Origin: Tropicimonas sp033101155
GTDB taxonomy: Bacteria > Pseudomonadota > Alphaproteobacteria > Rhodobacterales > Rhodobacteraceae
DNA: 64,000 nt
Direction of reading: 5' to 3'
Assembly: GCF_033101155.1 (NCBI RefSeq)
Contig: NZ_JAWMPX010000008.1
Location: 1 to 64,000 of the forward strand
In this document: piece by piece, positions 18,801 through 26,394 of the stretch
How positions within the stretch are numbered: the stretch's first letter is position 1
Layout of the letters: each line of letters begins with the position of its first letter
Program-made: the position numbers and the translations under genes
The notes under the pieces: generated by a model
The model's database searches: none
Seen by the model: the letters and a program-made list of their open reading frames with translations, nothing else
What the model was told of the DNA's origin: nothing

Positions 18801-19018
18801 TCGCGGGTTTGATCCCGATCATGTACGGCCACGGGACGGGCTCTGAAATCATGCAACGCATCGCAGCGCCGATGGTGGGCGGCATGGCATCCGCGACCAT
18901 GCTGACGCTGTTTGTGATCCCGTCGATCTTCGTGATCTGGAAGCGGTTGGCGCTGAAACGCGTCAACCGCCAATTGGCGCGCGCGCCCTTCCCAGTCGCA
19001 CCGGTTCCGGCCGAGTGA
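15842..19018 (+). CDS. cusA: CusA/CzcA-type heavy-metal RND efflux pump
   Basis: A 1058-residue inner-membrane proton antiporter, full length for the heavy-metal RND group. It has an N-terminal membrane helix, a large periplasmic loop with TSYPGQAPQVVEDQ, TM segments around LGGIAIAIGAMVDAAIVMIE, a second periplasmic loop and the C-terminal helices. With the CusB partner it should expel Cu(I)/Ag(I) from the periplasm across the outer membrane. No outer-membrane channel (CusC) gene is adjacent, so a TolC-type protein must be supplied elsewhere. It starts inside the end of cusB (ATGA overlap) and is followed 40 bases later by cusF. Confidence 0.95.
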   Translation: MIPAIIRGSIANRFVVLALAVMIAVAGVWAIRETPVDAIPDLSDVQVIVRTSYPGQAPQVVEDQITYPMATAMLAVPGASDVRGFSFFGDSYVYVVFEDGTDLYWARTRVLEYLGQIASNLPEGVSPQLGPDATGVGWIYQYALIDRTGEHDLSQLRTLQDWFLKYELQTVDGVSEVATIGGMVKQYQVVVDPNKLRAFDITLAQIRTAIQGANRETGGSVIEMGEAEFMVRSTGYVDELSDLAKAPLMVNDRGAAITLGDVADIRLGPEMRRGVGEFDGEGDAVGGVVVLRWGGNALAAIKAVETKIEEIRPSLPEGVEIVTTYNRAGVIERAIDNLKDKLIEEFIVVVLVCALFLLHLRSSLVIVLSLPLGIFAAVIIMKMQGVNANIMSLGGIAIAIGAMVDAAIVMIEAMHRRIEKEPLTPQNRWRIVSECSSEVGPALFFSLAIIAVSFLPVFVLESQEGRLFKPLAFTKTYAMAAAAILSVTLVPVLMGYFVRGRILPERKNPLNRLIIWIYRPFLDAAVAWPWATTLLAGLLVASMWWPLQRIGSEFMPELNEGDFLYMPTLYPGVSIGKAREVLQQSDRLIATIPEVQTVHGKLGRADTATDPAPLTMIETTIQLKPEAEWRAGMTMEDIRSELDRVVQIPGVTNVWIQPIKNRIDMLATGIKTPVGVKISGADLKTIEQIGIEIERAVVGIEGTTSAYAERPVGGRFIEINVDRDSAARYMMSVRDVQDVVQTAIGGMQVSESVEGLERFPINLRYPQEWRNSPERLRDLPVVTPSGAHIPLGSLAEIAVVDGPGMIRSENARRTGFVFIDIAGRDLGGYVQEARTVVADQVSLPPGYSIAWSGQYEYIERMQERLKLVAPATLLIITLMLFLAFNRVIEVGIILAALPVALAGGVWFLWYLSFDISVAVLVGFIALAGVAVETAIVMLLYLNLAWEKRKDLALSESRKMTPVDVEEVVFEGALLRVRPKIMTVATIFAGLIPIMYGHGTGSEIMQRIAAPMVGGMASATMLTLFVIPSIFVIWKRLALKRVNRQLARAPFPVAPVPAE

Positions 19019-19058
19019 CGCTTGTTCTCGTCATCTTCTCAACCAGAAAGGTAACACT

Positions 19059-19400
19059 ATGAAGATATTGACCCTGACTCTGCCTGCACTGCTCCTCGCC
19101 ACTCCGATGGCGCAGGCCCAAACGAGCCACGCAGCGGACCACTCCAAAATGTCGGAGACCGCGGCTCAAATGGAAGGCGCGGTGCATACCAAGGCCATCG
19201 TGAACTCGGTTGGCGAGGAAACGGCCAATGTCAGCCACGACCCGATCCCGGAAATCGGTTGGCCTGCCATGACGATGGATCTGCCGTTGCGTGCAGACGC
19301 TCAGGTGATGGGGGATGTCGCTGCTGGTGACACGGTCATTCTGATGCTGATGAAGGGCGACGATGGCATGTATGCAATCAGCGCGATGATGCCTGAATAG
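19059..19400 (+). CDS. cusF: Periplasmic copper chaperone CusF
   Basis: A 113-residue protein with signal peptide (LLLATPMAQAQ). The single CusF OB domain holds the complete Cu(I)/Ag(I) site HDPIPEIGWPAMTMDL: His, the cation-pi Trp and two Met. It delivers Cu(I) from the periplasm to CusB. It is the last gene of the cusBAF operon, with an AAGG ribosome-binding site. It resembles domain 2 of the fused CusB more than domains 3 and 4, which suggests the fused copies came from a cusF-like gene. Confidence 0.94.
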   Translation: MKILTLTLPALLLATPMAQAQTSHAADHSKMSETAAQMEGAVHTKAIVNSVGEETANVSHDPIPEIGWPAMTMDLPLRADAQVMGDVAAGDTVILMLMKGDDGMYAISAMMPE

Positions 19401-19411
19401 GGTTTGCGACA

Positions 19412-19440
19412 GCCGGCCGGAGGCACCGCTTCCGGTCGGC
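19412..19440 (+). terminator. Hairpin after cusF
   Basis: GCCGGCCGGA (19412-19421) pairs with TCCGGTCGGC (19431-19440), ten pairs with one G-U, 12 bases after the cusF stop. It is a probable operon terminator although no T run follows. Confidence 0.55.
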
Positions 19441-19610
19441 ATCTTGCGAGCAAAACGGAAGCTGGTCGTCACAATCATTGGGCAAACCGCTTTTTCCTTT
19501 CGGCACTCGAACCTTGAACGATGGTGCGAAATTGAAAGCTGAGAAATTGGGCCGCCATGGAACTCCGCCCCAGGAGCACAGGCAAACCGCATATGCGACA
19601 TCGGTTTCAC

Positions 19611-19641
19611 TTGACCTTCCCCCGCTGGAATCCTCGAAGGA
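19611..19641 (+). promoter_or_regulatory. CueR-type box upstream of copZ
   Basis: TTGACCTTCCCCCGCTGGAA at 19611-19630 matches the CueR -35 plus dyad found ahead of copA, followed by TCC instead of GG. The -10 at 19-bp spacing is poor (GAAGGA). It lies 20 bases before the copZ ribosome-binding site, so it probably drives the chaperone gene from a degenerate site. Confidence 0.6.
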
Positions 19642-19660
19642 CGGCTCAAAGGAGAATGCC

Positions 19661-19858
19661 ATGACCCGTTTCACCGTCCCGGAAATGAGCTGCGGCCATT
19701 GTACGGCCGCCATCGAGAAAGCCATCAAGGAGATCGACGACCAGGCGAGGGTCGATTGCAACCTCGAGGATCACTCGGTCTCGGTTTCCAGCGATCTGCC
19801 CGCGAAAGCGCTGCAATCCGCGATCTACGAGGCCGGGTACAAGTCGGAGGCCGCCTGA
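19661..19858 (+). CDS. copZ: CopZ-like copper chaperone (HMA domain)
   Basis: A 65-residue single HMA domain: MTRFTVPEMSCGHCTAAIEK carries the MSCGHC Cu(I)-binding loop, and the rest keeps the ferredoxin-like beta-alpha-beta-beta-alpha-beta pattern ending IYEAGYKSE. It shuttles Cu(I) in the cytosol, most likely to CopA. The ATG at 19661 follows GGAGAA; the frame is open upstream, but the domain begins here. A CueR-type box lies just upstream. The His in the metal loop (GHC) is shared by many bacterial CopZ proteins. Confidence 0.9.
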   Translation: MTRFTVPEMSCGHCTAAIEKAIKEIDDQARVDCNLEDHSVSVSSDLPAKALQSAIYEAGYKSEAA

Positions 19859-20017
19859 AGACCATCGACCATCCGTGGTGCAAGTGGTGGACGCTCCGGG
19901 CAAGTTCTGATTGTCGGCCCGGACGAGTAATCACGCAAGGCTCGGGGGCAAGTTCGAGCGATCTCATGGCCTTGAAAATAAACGTTGGACGAACCTTGGT
20001 TTCATATAGGAGCTTCC

Positions 20018-20671
20018 ATGCTCAGTAGACGCCACTTCATAATGACAACGGCCGCGCTGTTCTCGGCTCCGATAGCGACCCCGGTCTTCGCGGACAGGAC
20101 TCAATGGGCGGCCTGGGATGCCCAGGTGACACCGGTGAACTTCGATCCCTCTTTTTCGAACCCCTGGGGTCTGCACCCGCGCTTTCTTCCCAGGCGTGTC
20201 GAGGCCAACCCCGGACTGATCCCCGGCGATATCCACGTGGATGCAGTCGCGCGATATCTGTACCACATTCAGACCGACGGAACCGCCATGCGCTATGGTG
20301 TTGCCATAGGTCGTGGTGGTCTCTACGAACCCGGGACCTACACGATCAAGCGAAAGGCCAAGTGGCCACGTTGGACGCCGACGGCGGCAATGATCGAAAG
20401 AGAACCCGAAATTTACGCGAAATTCGCAGACGGACAGCCGCCAGGGCCGGAGAACGCCCTGGGATCGCGGGCGCTGTACCTATTCGTTGGCAATCGTGAC
20501 ACATACCTGCGCATCCATGGAACGCCGTTCCCCCGTTCGATCGGCTCACGGGCAAGTTCCGGTTGTGTGAGAATGGTGATGGCACATGTCAACGAGCTGT
20601 ATGAAAACGTCGCGGTCGGGTCGACGGCGATCCTCTATTCGGCCGACAACTACGTCACGGCCTCCAACTGA
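20018..20671 (+). CDS. L,D-transpeptidase (YkuD domain), exported
   Basis: A 217-residue cell-wall enzyme. The start MLSRRHFIMTTAALF has a twin-arginine-like signal and follows TAGGAG. The YkuD catalytic motif HGTP...SSGCVRM lies near residues 167-186 with the nucleophilic Cys. It forms 3-3 crosslinks in peptidoglycan or attaches proteins to it. It is one of two such genes in this copper region; the other at 26395 has a CueR-type box. Copper is known to inhibit L,D-transpeptidases, so an extra copy here may restore crosslinking under copper stress (inference). Confidence 0.88.
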   Translation: MLSRRHFIMTTAALFSAPIATPVFADRTQWAAWDAQVTPVNFDPSFSNPWGLHPRFLPRRVEANPGLIPGDIHVDAVARYLYHIQTDGTAMRYGVAIGRGGLYEPGTYTIKRKAKWPRWTPTAAMIEREPEIYAKFADGQPPGPENALGSRALYLFVGNRDTYLRIHGTPFPRSIGSRASSGCVRMVMAHVNELYENVAVGSTAILYSADNYVTASN

Positions 20672-20790
20672 TCTGGAAACGGGTTTGCCGGGAGCCTTCG
20701 TGAAGGTGGAGCCAACTGCTGTGTCGTTCCTCCGACAAATGCGAGGCTCACTGTGCGACGTTGATTCAGGCGGACAGAGCCCGCCTTGAT

Positions 20791-21087
20791 TCAACCACCG
20801 ACAGGTGTCCCTTGCGGTCGGGCGCAGATTGGCCGTCCATCTCTGGATCGGAGCGGCAGATAGGTTGTTTCGACCGGTCCTACCCATTGGAACCAGTAGC
20901 AGCCATCGTCCGGCCGGATCCGGACGGACTGCAGGTTTTGATTGGGTGCAGCGATGGCAACTACGCCTTCTGGCAATTCTTCCAGCGCGGCCGGTTCTGT
21001 CCCCAGGTTCACCGCCGATGTCGAAGTCGTGCAAGCTCCGACAAATGCAAGCATAAACCCGGCAAGGAAGACGTTTCTGGTATTCAT
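20791..21087 (-). CDS. Small lipoprotein
   Basis: A 98-residue protein. MNTRNVFLAGFMLAFVGAC has a signal II lipobox (FVGAC), so the mature N-terminus would be a lipidated Cys near residue 19. The mature part contains DDGCYWFQWVGPVETTYLPL and a second Cys near the end (PICAR), suggesting one disulfide. GGAGC precedes the ATG at 21087. Function unknown. It faces the L,D-transpeptidase gene tail to tail, which would fit an envelope role. Confidence 0.7.
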   Translation of the reverse strand: MNTRNVFLAGFMLAFVGACTTSTSAVNLGTEPAALEELPEGVVAIAAPNQNLQSVRIRPDDGCYWFQWVGPVETTYLPLRSRDGRPICARPQGTPVGG

Positions 21088-21132
21088 TTGGATAGCTCCG
21101 TGTGTGCAAATCTTGCCCTGCCTCATGTCTTC

Positions 21133-21160
21133 ATATCCGGGTTCGGCCAAACCCGGATAT
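21133..21160. other. Strong 11-bp inverted repeat
   Basis: ATATCCGGGTT (21133-21143) and AACCCGGATAT (21150-21160) pair perfectly around CGGCCA. It lies 45 bases upstream of the lipoprotein gene and downstream of the dsbA terminator. It could be a second terminator or an operator for the lipoprotein gene; the sequence does not decide. Confidence 0.45.
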
Positions 21161-21276
21161 TCAGCCTCGTCTGGCAGGTTTCGGCATTTCGAAAGAATGT
21201 GTGGCTGTAATCGTTGTGCATGCGCAGTTGCGAGTCCGTCAGGCAAAAAAAGTTGGACCGGTCGCGCCCGATCAAT

Positions 21277-21305
21277 GAAAAGGCCGGTGGCGTTCCGCCA
21301 CCGGC
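21277..21305 (-). terminator. Rho-independent terminator of the cytochrome/MCO/dsbA operon
   Basis: Read on the minus strand, GCCGGTGGC pairs with GCCACCGGC around GGAAC and is followed by CTTTTC. It starts 37 bases after the dsbA stop and has the stem-plus-U-tract shape of an intrinsic terminator. Confidence 0.75.
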
Positions 21306-21341
21306 AAGTTGGGGTCCCCCATGTCCGAAGGATTCCCGGGA

Positions 21342-22070
21342 TCAATTGGCGTCGCGGGCTTGCCCCACCAGTTCCTCCAAATGCGCCTTCTCGACAAAGC
21401 CCGGAACCAGCGCTTCGCCGATGACGAAAGCGGGCGTTCCGGTGAGGCCGAGCGCCTGTGTGAGCGCCATGGATGTCGCGATGTGTTCCTCGATTTCCGG
21501 GCTATCCATGTCCTCCCATAGCTGATCGACATCGAGTCCGACCTCTTCCGCTACCCGCAAGATGGATGCCTCCTCGGCACGGCCCTTGAGATCCATGAGC
21601 GCCCAGTGAAACGCCTCGTATTTTCCTTGATTGCGGGCCGCGAGCGCGGCGCGGGCGGCAAACACCGAGCCTTCACCGAGGATCGGCCATTCCCGGTAGA
21701 CGACCCGGATGTTGGAATCCTCGGCCATGAGCGCTTTCACTTCGTTCGCGGCGCTCTTGCAGTAGGGGCAGTTGTAGTCGAAGAACTCGACCATCGTCAC
21801 ATCGCCTTCAGGATTGCCGATCACCGGCGCGTTCGGGTCATTTTCGAGCAGATCCCGCTGGGTAGAGAGTACTTCGGCCGCGGAATTCGCCTGTTGCTCC
21901 GCCTCTTGCTGTTGCAGGATTTGCACCGCCTCCATGACGATGCCGGGGTTTTCGCGGATCGCCTCGTAGACAAGCTCCTTGATACGGGCCTCGCTGAGGT
22001 CGTCGGCTTGCGCTATCGTTGATGTGAGTAGGGCGAACGCTGTCGCGATGCTGGCAGTAATTGTTTTCAT
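21342..22070 (-). CDS. DsbA-family thiol:disulfide oxidoreductase
   Basis: A 242-residue periplasmic protein. The signal peptide ends near AQADD, an extended helical N-terminal region (KELVYEAIRENPGIVME) follows, and then the thioredoxin fold with the active site DYNCPYCKS near residue 115 and the cis-Pro loop TGTPAFVIG. This BdbD/ScsC-like architecture forms or isomerises disulfides. Copper oxidises and mismatches periplasmic thiols, so it fits the region. It follows the cytochrome gene by five bases and ends the minus-strand operon with the multicopper oxidase, before a terminator. Confidence 0.88.
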   Translation of the reverse strand: MKTITASIATAFALLTSTIAQADDLSEARIKELVYEAIRENPGIVMEAVQILQQQEAEQQANSAAEVLSTQRDLLENDPNAPVIGNPEGDVTMVEFFDYNCPYCKSAANEVKALMAEDSNIRVVYREWPILGEGSVFAARAALAARNQGKYEAFHWALMDLKGRAEEASILRVAEEVGLDVDQLWEDMDSPEIEEHIATSMALTQALGLTGTPAFVIGEALVPGFVEKAHLEELVGQARDAN

Positions 22071-22075
22071 GTGAG

Positions 22076-22570
22076 TCACTTTCCCTGTTGCAGGCGTTCT
22101 GCCTCGGTGCGGACGGACTGGATCTCGCGGACCCGCTCCGGCCAGGTTGATTTGATGAAGGCGATGATGTTCCAGATGTCCTGGTCGCTGAGGCTGTCGC
22201 CAAAGCCCGGCATACCGCTCTCGAATTCCATGCCCTGCTGCGCCAGCGTCTCGGCGCCGCCGAGTTGCGTGTAGGTAAAGAGCAGCATGTCGCCGTGGTG
22301 CCAGGTGTGTCCGGTCTCGTCATGCGGAGGGGCAGGCAGCAGGCCGTCCTCTCCGGGAGAGCGCCAGTCCTCGGATTGACCTTCAAGGTTCGCGCCATGG
22401 CAAGAGGCGCAGTTTTCCTGATAGAGCGTTTTGCCCGCGCTGACGTCCACATCCTTTGGCTGACCGAAGGATTGCGCGGAGCCGCCCAGCAGAAACCAGC
22501 TGGCCGCGACGGCAAGCAACGCACCAAGGCCAAGTGCCCCGGTGCCCTTCAGGATCGTTTTCGTACTCAC
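22076..22570 (-). CDS. Membrane-anchored class I c-type cytochrome
   Basis: A 164-residue protein with an N-terminal hydrophobic anchor (GALGLGALLAVAASWFLL) and one CASCH haem site in LYQENCASCHGANLEG. A C-terminal Met ligand is likely in ESGMPGFGDSL. Close relatives in this window are the proteins at 25886 and 31157. It overlaps the multicopper oxidase stop by 4 bases, so the two are co-translated and probably exchange electrons: the oxidase may pass electrons taken from Cu(I) to this cytochrome or accept them from it. That link is inference. Confidence 0.88.
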   Translation of the reverse strand: MSTKTILKGTGALGLGALLAVAASWFLLGGSAQSFGQPKDVDVSAGKTLYQENCASCHGANLEGQSEDWRSPGEDGLLPAPPHDETGHTWHHGDMLLFTYTQLGGAETLAQQGMEFESGMPGFGDSLSDQDIWNIIAFIKSTWPERVREIQSVRTEAERLQQGK

Positions 22571-23958
22571 GCCAGAACCCTGATGCGGGTCATCATGCCG
22601 GCAGCGGCATGGGTCAGCATGTGGCAGTGGAACAGCCAGTCACCGGGGTTGTGGGCAACGAAGGCGATCTCGCGGCTCTCGTCGCCGAACATCAGCAACG
22701 TGTCGCGCAGCGGGCCGAGGCCGCCGCCGGCCAGAACCTCGCGGAAATGGTGGCCGTGCAGGTGCATCGCGTGCGGGAACATCGTGTCGTTTTGCATTAC
22801 CACGCGCACGGTCTGGCCACGTTCGGCGATAAGGAGCGGCTCTTCCGGCATCCCGACCATCCCGTTCATGGCCCAGAAGTTCATGCTCTGCGCCGCTTCG
22901 CGGAAACCGACCTCGCGGCCGTCCATCACGGCCGACTGGAAACCGCGCATGGCGCCGCCCTCCATGTGAAGTCGACTCCTCAGCGCATCTTCGAGGCCAG
23001 TGACGCCCATGTCCGGGTTCGGCGGCAGAGGCACCGGAGCACCCCGGCGCGCGCCCGACGCTTGCCCATTCACGTTGAACAGGGCCTGAGAAAAGGTCTC
23101 GTCTCCCTCGTAGCGGACCAGATGTGCCTCGCCGCCGTCCTCGGCGGTTACATCGACGATCAGGTCGGCGCGTTGGGCTGAGGCCAGCAGGAGCGTTTCG
23201 GTGATCGGTTTCGGGGCTTCCAAAGGCATCCCGTCCAGCGCCACGATCCAGCCTTCCAACCCCTGAAGCTCCAGCGCAAATATCTTGGCATTGGCGGTGT
23301 TGAGCAGGCGCAGACGCAGCCGTTCGTTCTGCTTGACCGAAAGCGTCTTGTTGAAACTGCCGTTGGTCACGGCGATATTGCCGATCCGGCCGCCATGGCT
23401 GAAATCGTGCATGTTGCCAAAACCCGCAATCAGCCCCGTGTCCGGATCAAGGCGGAAATCGTCCAGCACCAGCACCTCTTCTCGATCCACGTCGGGCGCA
23501 TCGGATTCCTCGACAATCAGCGGCCCCTGCAATCCACGAGCGACTTGTTCATAGGACTGGTTGTGCGAATGGTACCAATAGGTGCCTGCATCGGGCAGGT
23601 CGAACTCGTAGAGGAACGCGCCGCCCGGCGGCACCGCGTCCTGCGTCACGCCCGGCACACCATCCATCGCATTGTCGATGCGGATGCCGTGCCAGTGCAA
23701 CGTGGTCGGCTCGGTGAGCGAATTGACCAGCCTTCGGCGCAACCGGTCGCCCTGCCGGGCGCGGATCTCGGTGCCCGGAACGGTGCCGCCATAGGACCAG
23801 ATCTCGGTCTTCGGGTAGCCCTCCGGAGCGATCTGGACCTTCGCCATGGCAGCTTCCAGCACGTCCGGGTCGATGCCGGCGGACAGGGCCCGCATCGGCA
23901 ACAGGGGAGTTGCCGCCAGTGCGGCCGCGCCGGTCAGCAAGGATCTGCGGTGTATCAT
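22567..23958 (-). CDS. Multicopper oxidase (CueO/CopA type), Tat-exported
   Basis: A 463-residue periplasmic oxidase. It has a twin-arginine signal (MIHRRSLLTGAAALAATP) and three cupredoxin domains. All four copper-binding blocks are seen: HWHGIRID, YWYHSHNQSYEQ, HAMHLHGHHF and WLFHCHMLTHAAAGMM, the last two giving the type 1 and type 2/3 centres. Such enzymes oxidise Cu(I) to the less toxic Cu(II) with oxygen. No long Met-rich insertion like that of CueO is present. It leads a compact operon with a cytochrome c and a DsbA-like protein. Confidence 0.93.
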   Translation of the reverse strand: MIHRRSLLTGAAALAATPLLPMRALSAGIDPDVLEAAMAKVQIAPEGYPKTEIWSYGGTVPGTEIRARQGDRLRRRLVNSLTEPTTLHWHGIRIDNAMDGVPGVTQDAVPPGGAFLYEFDLPDAGTYWYHSHNQSYEQVARGLQGPLIVEESDAPDVDREEVLVLDDFRLDPDTGLIAGFGNMHDFSHGGRIGNIAVTNGSFNKTLSVKQNERLRLRLLNTANAKIFALELQGLEGWIVALDGMPLEAPKPITETLLLASAQRADLIVDVTAEDGGEAHLVRYEGDETFSQALFNVNGQASGARRGAPVPLPPNPDMGVTGLEDALRSRLHMEGGAMRGFQSAVMDGREVGFREAAQSMNFWAMNGMVGMPEEPLLIAERGQTVRVVMQNDTMFPHAMHLHGHHFREVLAGGGLGPLRDTLLMFGDESREIAFVAHNPGDWLFHCHMLTHAAAGMMTRIRVLA

Positions 23959-24014
23959 ATCTGTCTGGTCCCTTGATACGAACGCGGGCCGTGGGTGGCC
24001 CGCGTCCAGTCTTG

Positions 24015-24902
24015 TCAGTCTTGATCGAGCACGTAGGTCGCCATTGCGGTCAGATCTTCGGGGCTCAGGAAGGCAGTGCCACCCTGCACGACCTCTCCCA
24101 TGCTACCACCAAACGCATCGCCATCGGGCATCACGCCGGTGCGAAGCGCGAAGGCGAGGTTCGTGACGGTCCACCCCCGTTCCACGAGGTCACCGGGGAG
24201 GATTGATGGCGCAGCGTCGCCGCCGGGGAGATCCTCGTTGCCCGCGAAGGCCGCACCGGACAATCGCGCACCGACAGGGTTCCTGGGCGTATGGCAGGCC
24301 GCGCAATGCGATGCGCCCTCGACCAGTTGCCTGCCGCGGTTCCAGGCGTCACTGCGCCCGGCTACCGGATCTGTGTCCGGCGCCTCGAGGAAGGCCGCCC
24401 GCCAGAGCTTCAGCCCCCACCGCTGGTTGAACGGAAAGGCAACGTCATGATCCGGTGCCGGTTCGGCCACGGCCGGAACGGTCTGGAAGGCGGCCCAGAG
24501 GTCGGCGATGTCCTGATCGGTGAAGTTGCCGTAGAATGGGTAGGTGAAGCTCGGGAAATAGGGCTCACCCTCCGGCGAGACGCCCTGCCGAACTGCCACC
24601 GCGAAGTCCCCAATCGTCCAGACGCCGATCCCGTGCTCCGGGTCAGTGGTCAGGTTCGGCGGGACGAAGGTTCCGAAAGGCGTTTCGAGTGGAGCCCCCC
24701 CGGCCAGCGGTGCACCACCGCCGGCCATGTCGGTATGACAGGCAATGCATCCGCTGGCGCGCGCCAGATAGGCACCGCGGTTCGGATCGCCAGCCAGTTC
24801 GATTGTTCCCGGGTCATCCCTGATCGGCCAGTACACCAGACCGATCACGAATGCCCCGCCCGCAACGGCCCCGAGGGCCGCCAGACGTAGCAGAAAAACC
24901 AT
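24015..24902 (-). CDS. Membrane-anchored diheme c-type cytochrome
   Basis: A 295-residue protein. MVFLLRLAALGAVAGGAF is a signal-anchor. Two cytochrome domains follow, with SGCIACHTDMAGGG near residue 45 and HCAACHTPRNP in the C-terminal half. The layout resembles the cytochrome subunits of alcohol or aldehyde dehydrogenases and related gated electron carriers. The ATG at 24902 comes one base after the upstream cytochrome c' stop, so the two are translationally coupled. It probably carries electrons between the copper-handling oxidase and the respiratory chain. Confidence 0.87.
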   Translation of the reverse strand: MVFLLRLAALGAVAGGAFVIGLVYWPIRDDPGTIELAGDPNRGAYLARASGCIACHTDMAGGGAPLAGGAPLETPFGTFVPPNLTTDPEHGIGVWTIGDFAVAVRQGVSPEGEPYFPSFTYPFYGNFTDQDIADLWAAFQTVPAVAEPAPDHDVAFPFNQRWGLKLWRAAFLEAPDTDPVAGRSDAWNRGRQLVEGASHCAACHTPRNPVGARLSGAAFAGNEDLPGGDAAPSILPGDLVERGWTVTNLAFALRTGVMPDGDAFGGSMGEVVQGGTAFLSPEDLTAMATYVLDQD

Positions 24903-24903
24903 G

Positions 24904-25485
24904 TCACTTGTCCTCTGCGCGGAACCGGCTGTGACAGGCGGTGCAGCTTTGGCTGACCATGGCAAAGGCCATGTCGGCCGGCATCTGGGCGATATGTTCT
25001 GCCGTCATCATGGGCGTCTGCCCCCCCATCATGCCGCCAGATCCCATCATTCCCTGGCCGCCCATCATGGTGCTGTTGCCCATCATGTTGCCTTGAGCGG
25101 GCATGCCACCGATACCGTTGTCGGCGGCGGCCTCCAACCCTTCGGCAAAGACCTCCAGCTGGCGCGCAAGGCCTGCGAAATCCTCCCAGTCCTGCCAGAT
25201 CTCGGGCTTCGCCTCCGATGCGCCCCCGGAGGTGCCTTCGGGGAATTTCGTGGTCATCGCCTCCCCGGCATGATCGGCAATCTGCGCGGCGCCGGCGCGC
25301 ACGGCGGCAGCGTCATAGGCGGCCGTGCCCTGCATCATTGGCGCGAGCGCCTTCATGACCTTGGCCATGGCGGACATCCCATCCATGCGTTCCATGACGA
25401 TGCCCGTCGCCCCGCCATGGGCGAGGGCAGCGACTGCAATCAGCGAAATCCCGGCCGCGCCGGTGATGCGTGCTGTCAAATTCAT
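24904..25485 (-). CDS. Cytochrome c' family protein with Met-rich insertion
   Basis: A 193-residue periplasmic protein with a signal peptide (AAGISLIAVAALAHG). The four-helix cytochrome c' pattern ends in the C-terminal haem site SCTACHSRFR. Between the third and fourth helices lies an unusual insertion near residues 127-160 with repeated MMG units (GNMMGNSTMMGGQGMMGSG), a typical soft Cu(I)-binding composition also found in the protein at 44868. Ordinary cytochrome c' lacks it. The insertion suggests direct copper contact, perhaps tying haem chemistry to copper; this is inference. It is coupled to the diheme cytochrome downstream. Confidence 0.85.
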   Translation of the reverse strand: MNLTARITGAAGISLIAVAALAHGGATGIVMERMDGMSAMAKVMKALAPMMQGTAAYDAAAVRAGAAQIADHAGEAMTTKFPEGTSGGASEAKPEIWQDWEDFAGLARQLEVFAEGLEAAADNGIGGMPAQGNMMGNSTMMGGQGMMGSGGMMGGQTPMMTAEHIAQMPADMAFAMVSQSCTACHSRFRAEDK

Positions 25486-25529
25486 GTCTTCGATCCTGTT
25501 CGTTGTCCTGTCTCAAGAGAGTTTCCGTG

Positions 25530-25886
25530 TCAGGACAGGATGCGCGGTGGAGGCGGATCGAAGCCGTGGGGTGTACCGGTCTGATCTCGGCTATGTGCAA
25601 AAAAGGTCAGTTGGCCAAGTTCCAAAATCGGCTGTGGGATGGGGTGTGCCGTGACGACAGCCTGGAAGAAGCAGTCCAACCCGGGATGGCAGTGGTCAGT
25701 GAGATCAATATCGGGCGCATCGTGGTGATGGCCGTCCGAGGAATGTGCGACCTCAGTAAGAATAAGCTCGTGGTGGTCCTCAGTTGATGCGAAAGCCGGG
25801 CCAGATAGTGGCGGGAAGATCAGCGAGACGCTCACCAGCGCCGCCCAGATCCTACTCTTGAAACCTGTCCGTCCCGCATTCCGCAT
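25530..25886 (-). CDS. Small secreted His-rich protein (CzcI-like)
   Basis: A 118-residue protein. After a basic start (MRNAGRTGFKSR) comes a hydrophobic signal (LVSVSLIFPPLSGPAFA), then His-rich STEDHHELILTEVAHSSDGH and DHCHPGLDCFF, giving several metal ligands. It ends DPPPPRILS, matching the ends of the proteins at 13125 and 33106. Its ATG overlaps the upstream cytochrome stop by one base (TGATG). A longer open frame upstream lies inside that cytochrome and is spurious. A periplasmic metal-binding or signalling role is likely but unproven. Confidence 0.65.
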   Translation of the reverse strand: MRNAGRTGFKSRIWAALVSVSLIFPPLSGPAFASTEDHHELILTEVAHSSDGHHHDAPDIDLTDHCHPGLDCFFQAVVTAHPIPQPILELGQLTFFAHSRDQTGTPHGFDPPPPRILS

Positions 25887-26344
25887 CAATTTATCCCGTT
25901 CTCGCGCTGCAACTCGCGCACATAGAGCGTGATATAGGCGACATCGGCATCGGTCAGCCCCTCTACCGGGGCCATGTTTCCGAACTTCCAGTGATGCGCC
26001 CGCACACCGTTCTTTGCCGCCAGTTGAAAGGCCATGTCCCCATGATGGCTCGGCTCGTAGATCTTGTGAACGAGGGGCGGCGCAACGCCATTCTGTCCGG
26101 CGGCGTTCTCGCCGTGGCAGGACGCGCAATTGGCGTCGAATCCCTTTTTGCCGATCTGGGCGTTGGCCGACAATTCAGCCGGCACACGAACTTTCTCGAT
26201 CGGGGCGCCCTCGGCAATGTCGGACGTGTCGGGAGACGTCATGGAATGCCCCGCGACCTCGGGAGGGTTCATTGCCTGAAAGATAAATACGCCGAGACCG
26301 CCGAGAAAGATGGCGACGATGGCAAGTGGCAGAAGTCTGTTCAT
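25886..26344 (-). CDS. Membrane-anchored class I c-type cytochrome
   Basis: A 152-residue protein with an N-terminal anchor (LLPLAIVAIFLGGLGVFIF) and the haem site FDANCASCHGENAAG. A Met ligand is likely in GNMAPVEGL. It belongs to the same family as the cytochromes at 22076 and 31157, all of which carry a conserved HGD/HSD segment after the haem (HHGDMAF here). It begins a two-gene unit with the His-rich secreted protein. It probably transfers electrons in the periplasm. Confidence 0.85.
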   Translation of the reverse strand: MNRLLPLAIVAIFLGGLGVFIFQAMNPPEVAGHSMTSPDTSDIAEGAPIEKVRVPAELSANAQIGKKGFDANCASCHGENAAGQNGVAPPLVHKIYEPSHHGDMAFQLAAKNGVRAHHWKFGNMAPVEGLTDADVAYITLYVRELQRENGIN

Positions 26345-26394
26345 GTGTGCAGATGTCCCGTCAGCGCTTCCCCAAATGGTGCGCCATATTGATT

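Noticed and set aside
25530..26129. Reading the 25530 protein from the upstream start at 26129
   Set aside because: The extra 81 residues lie within the cytochrome c gene in another frame and are Arg-rich without conservation; the ATG at 25886 is coupled to the cytochrome stop and begins a normal signal peptide.
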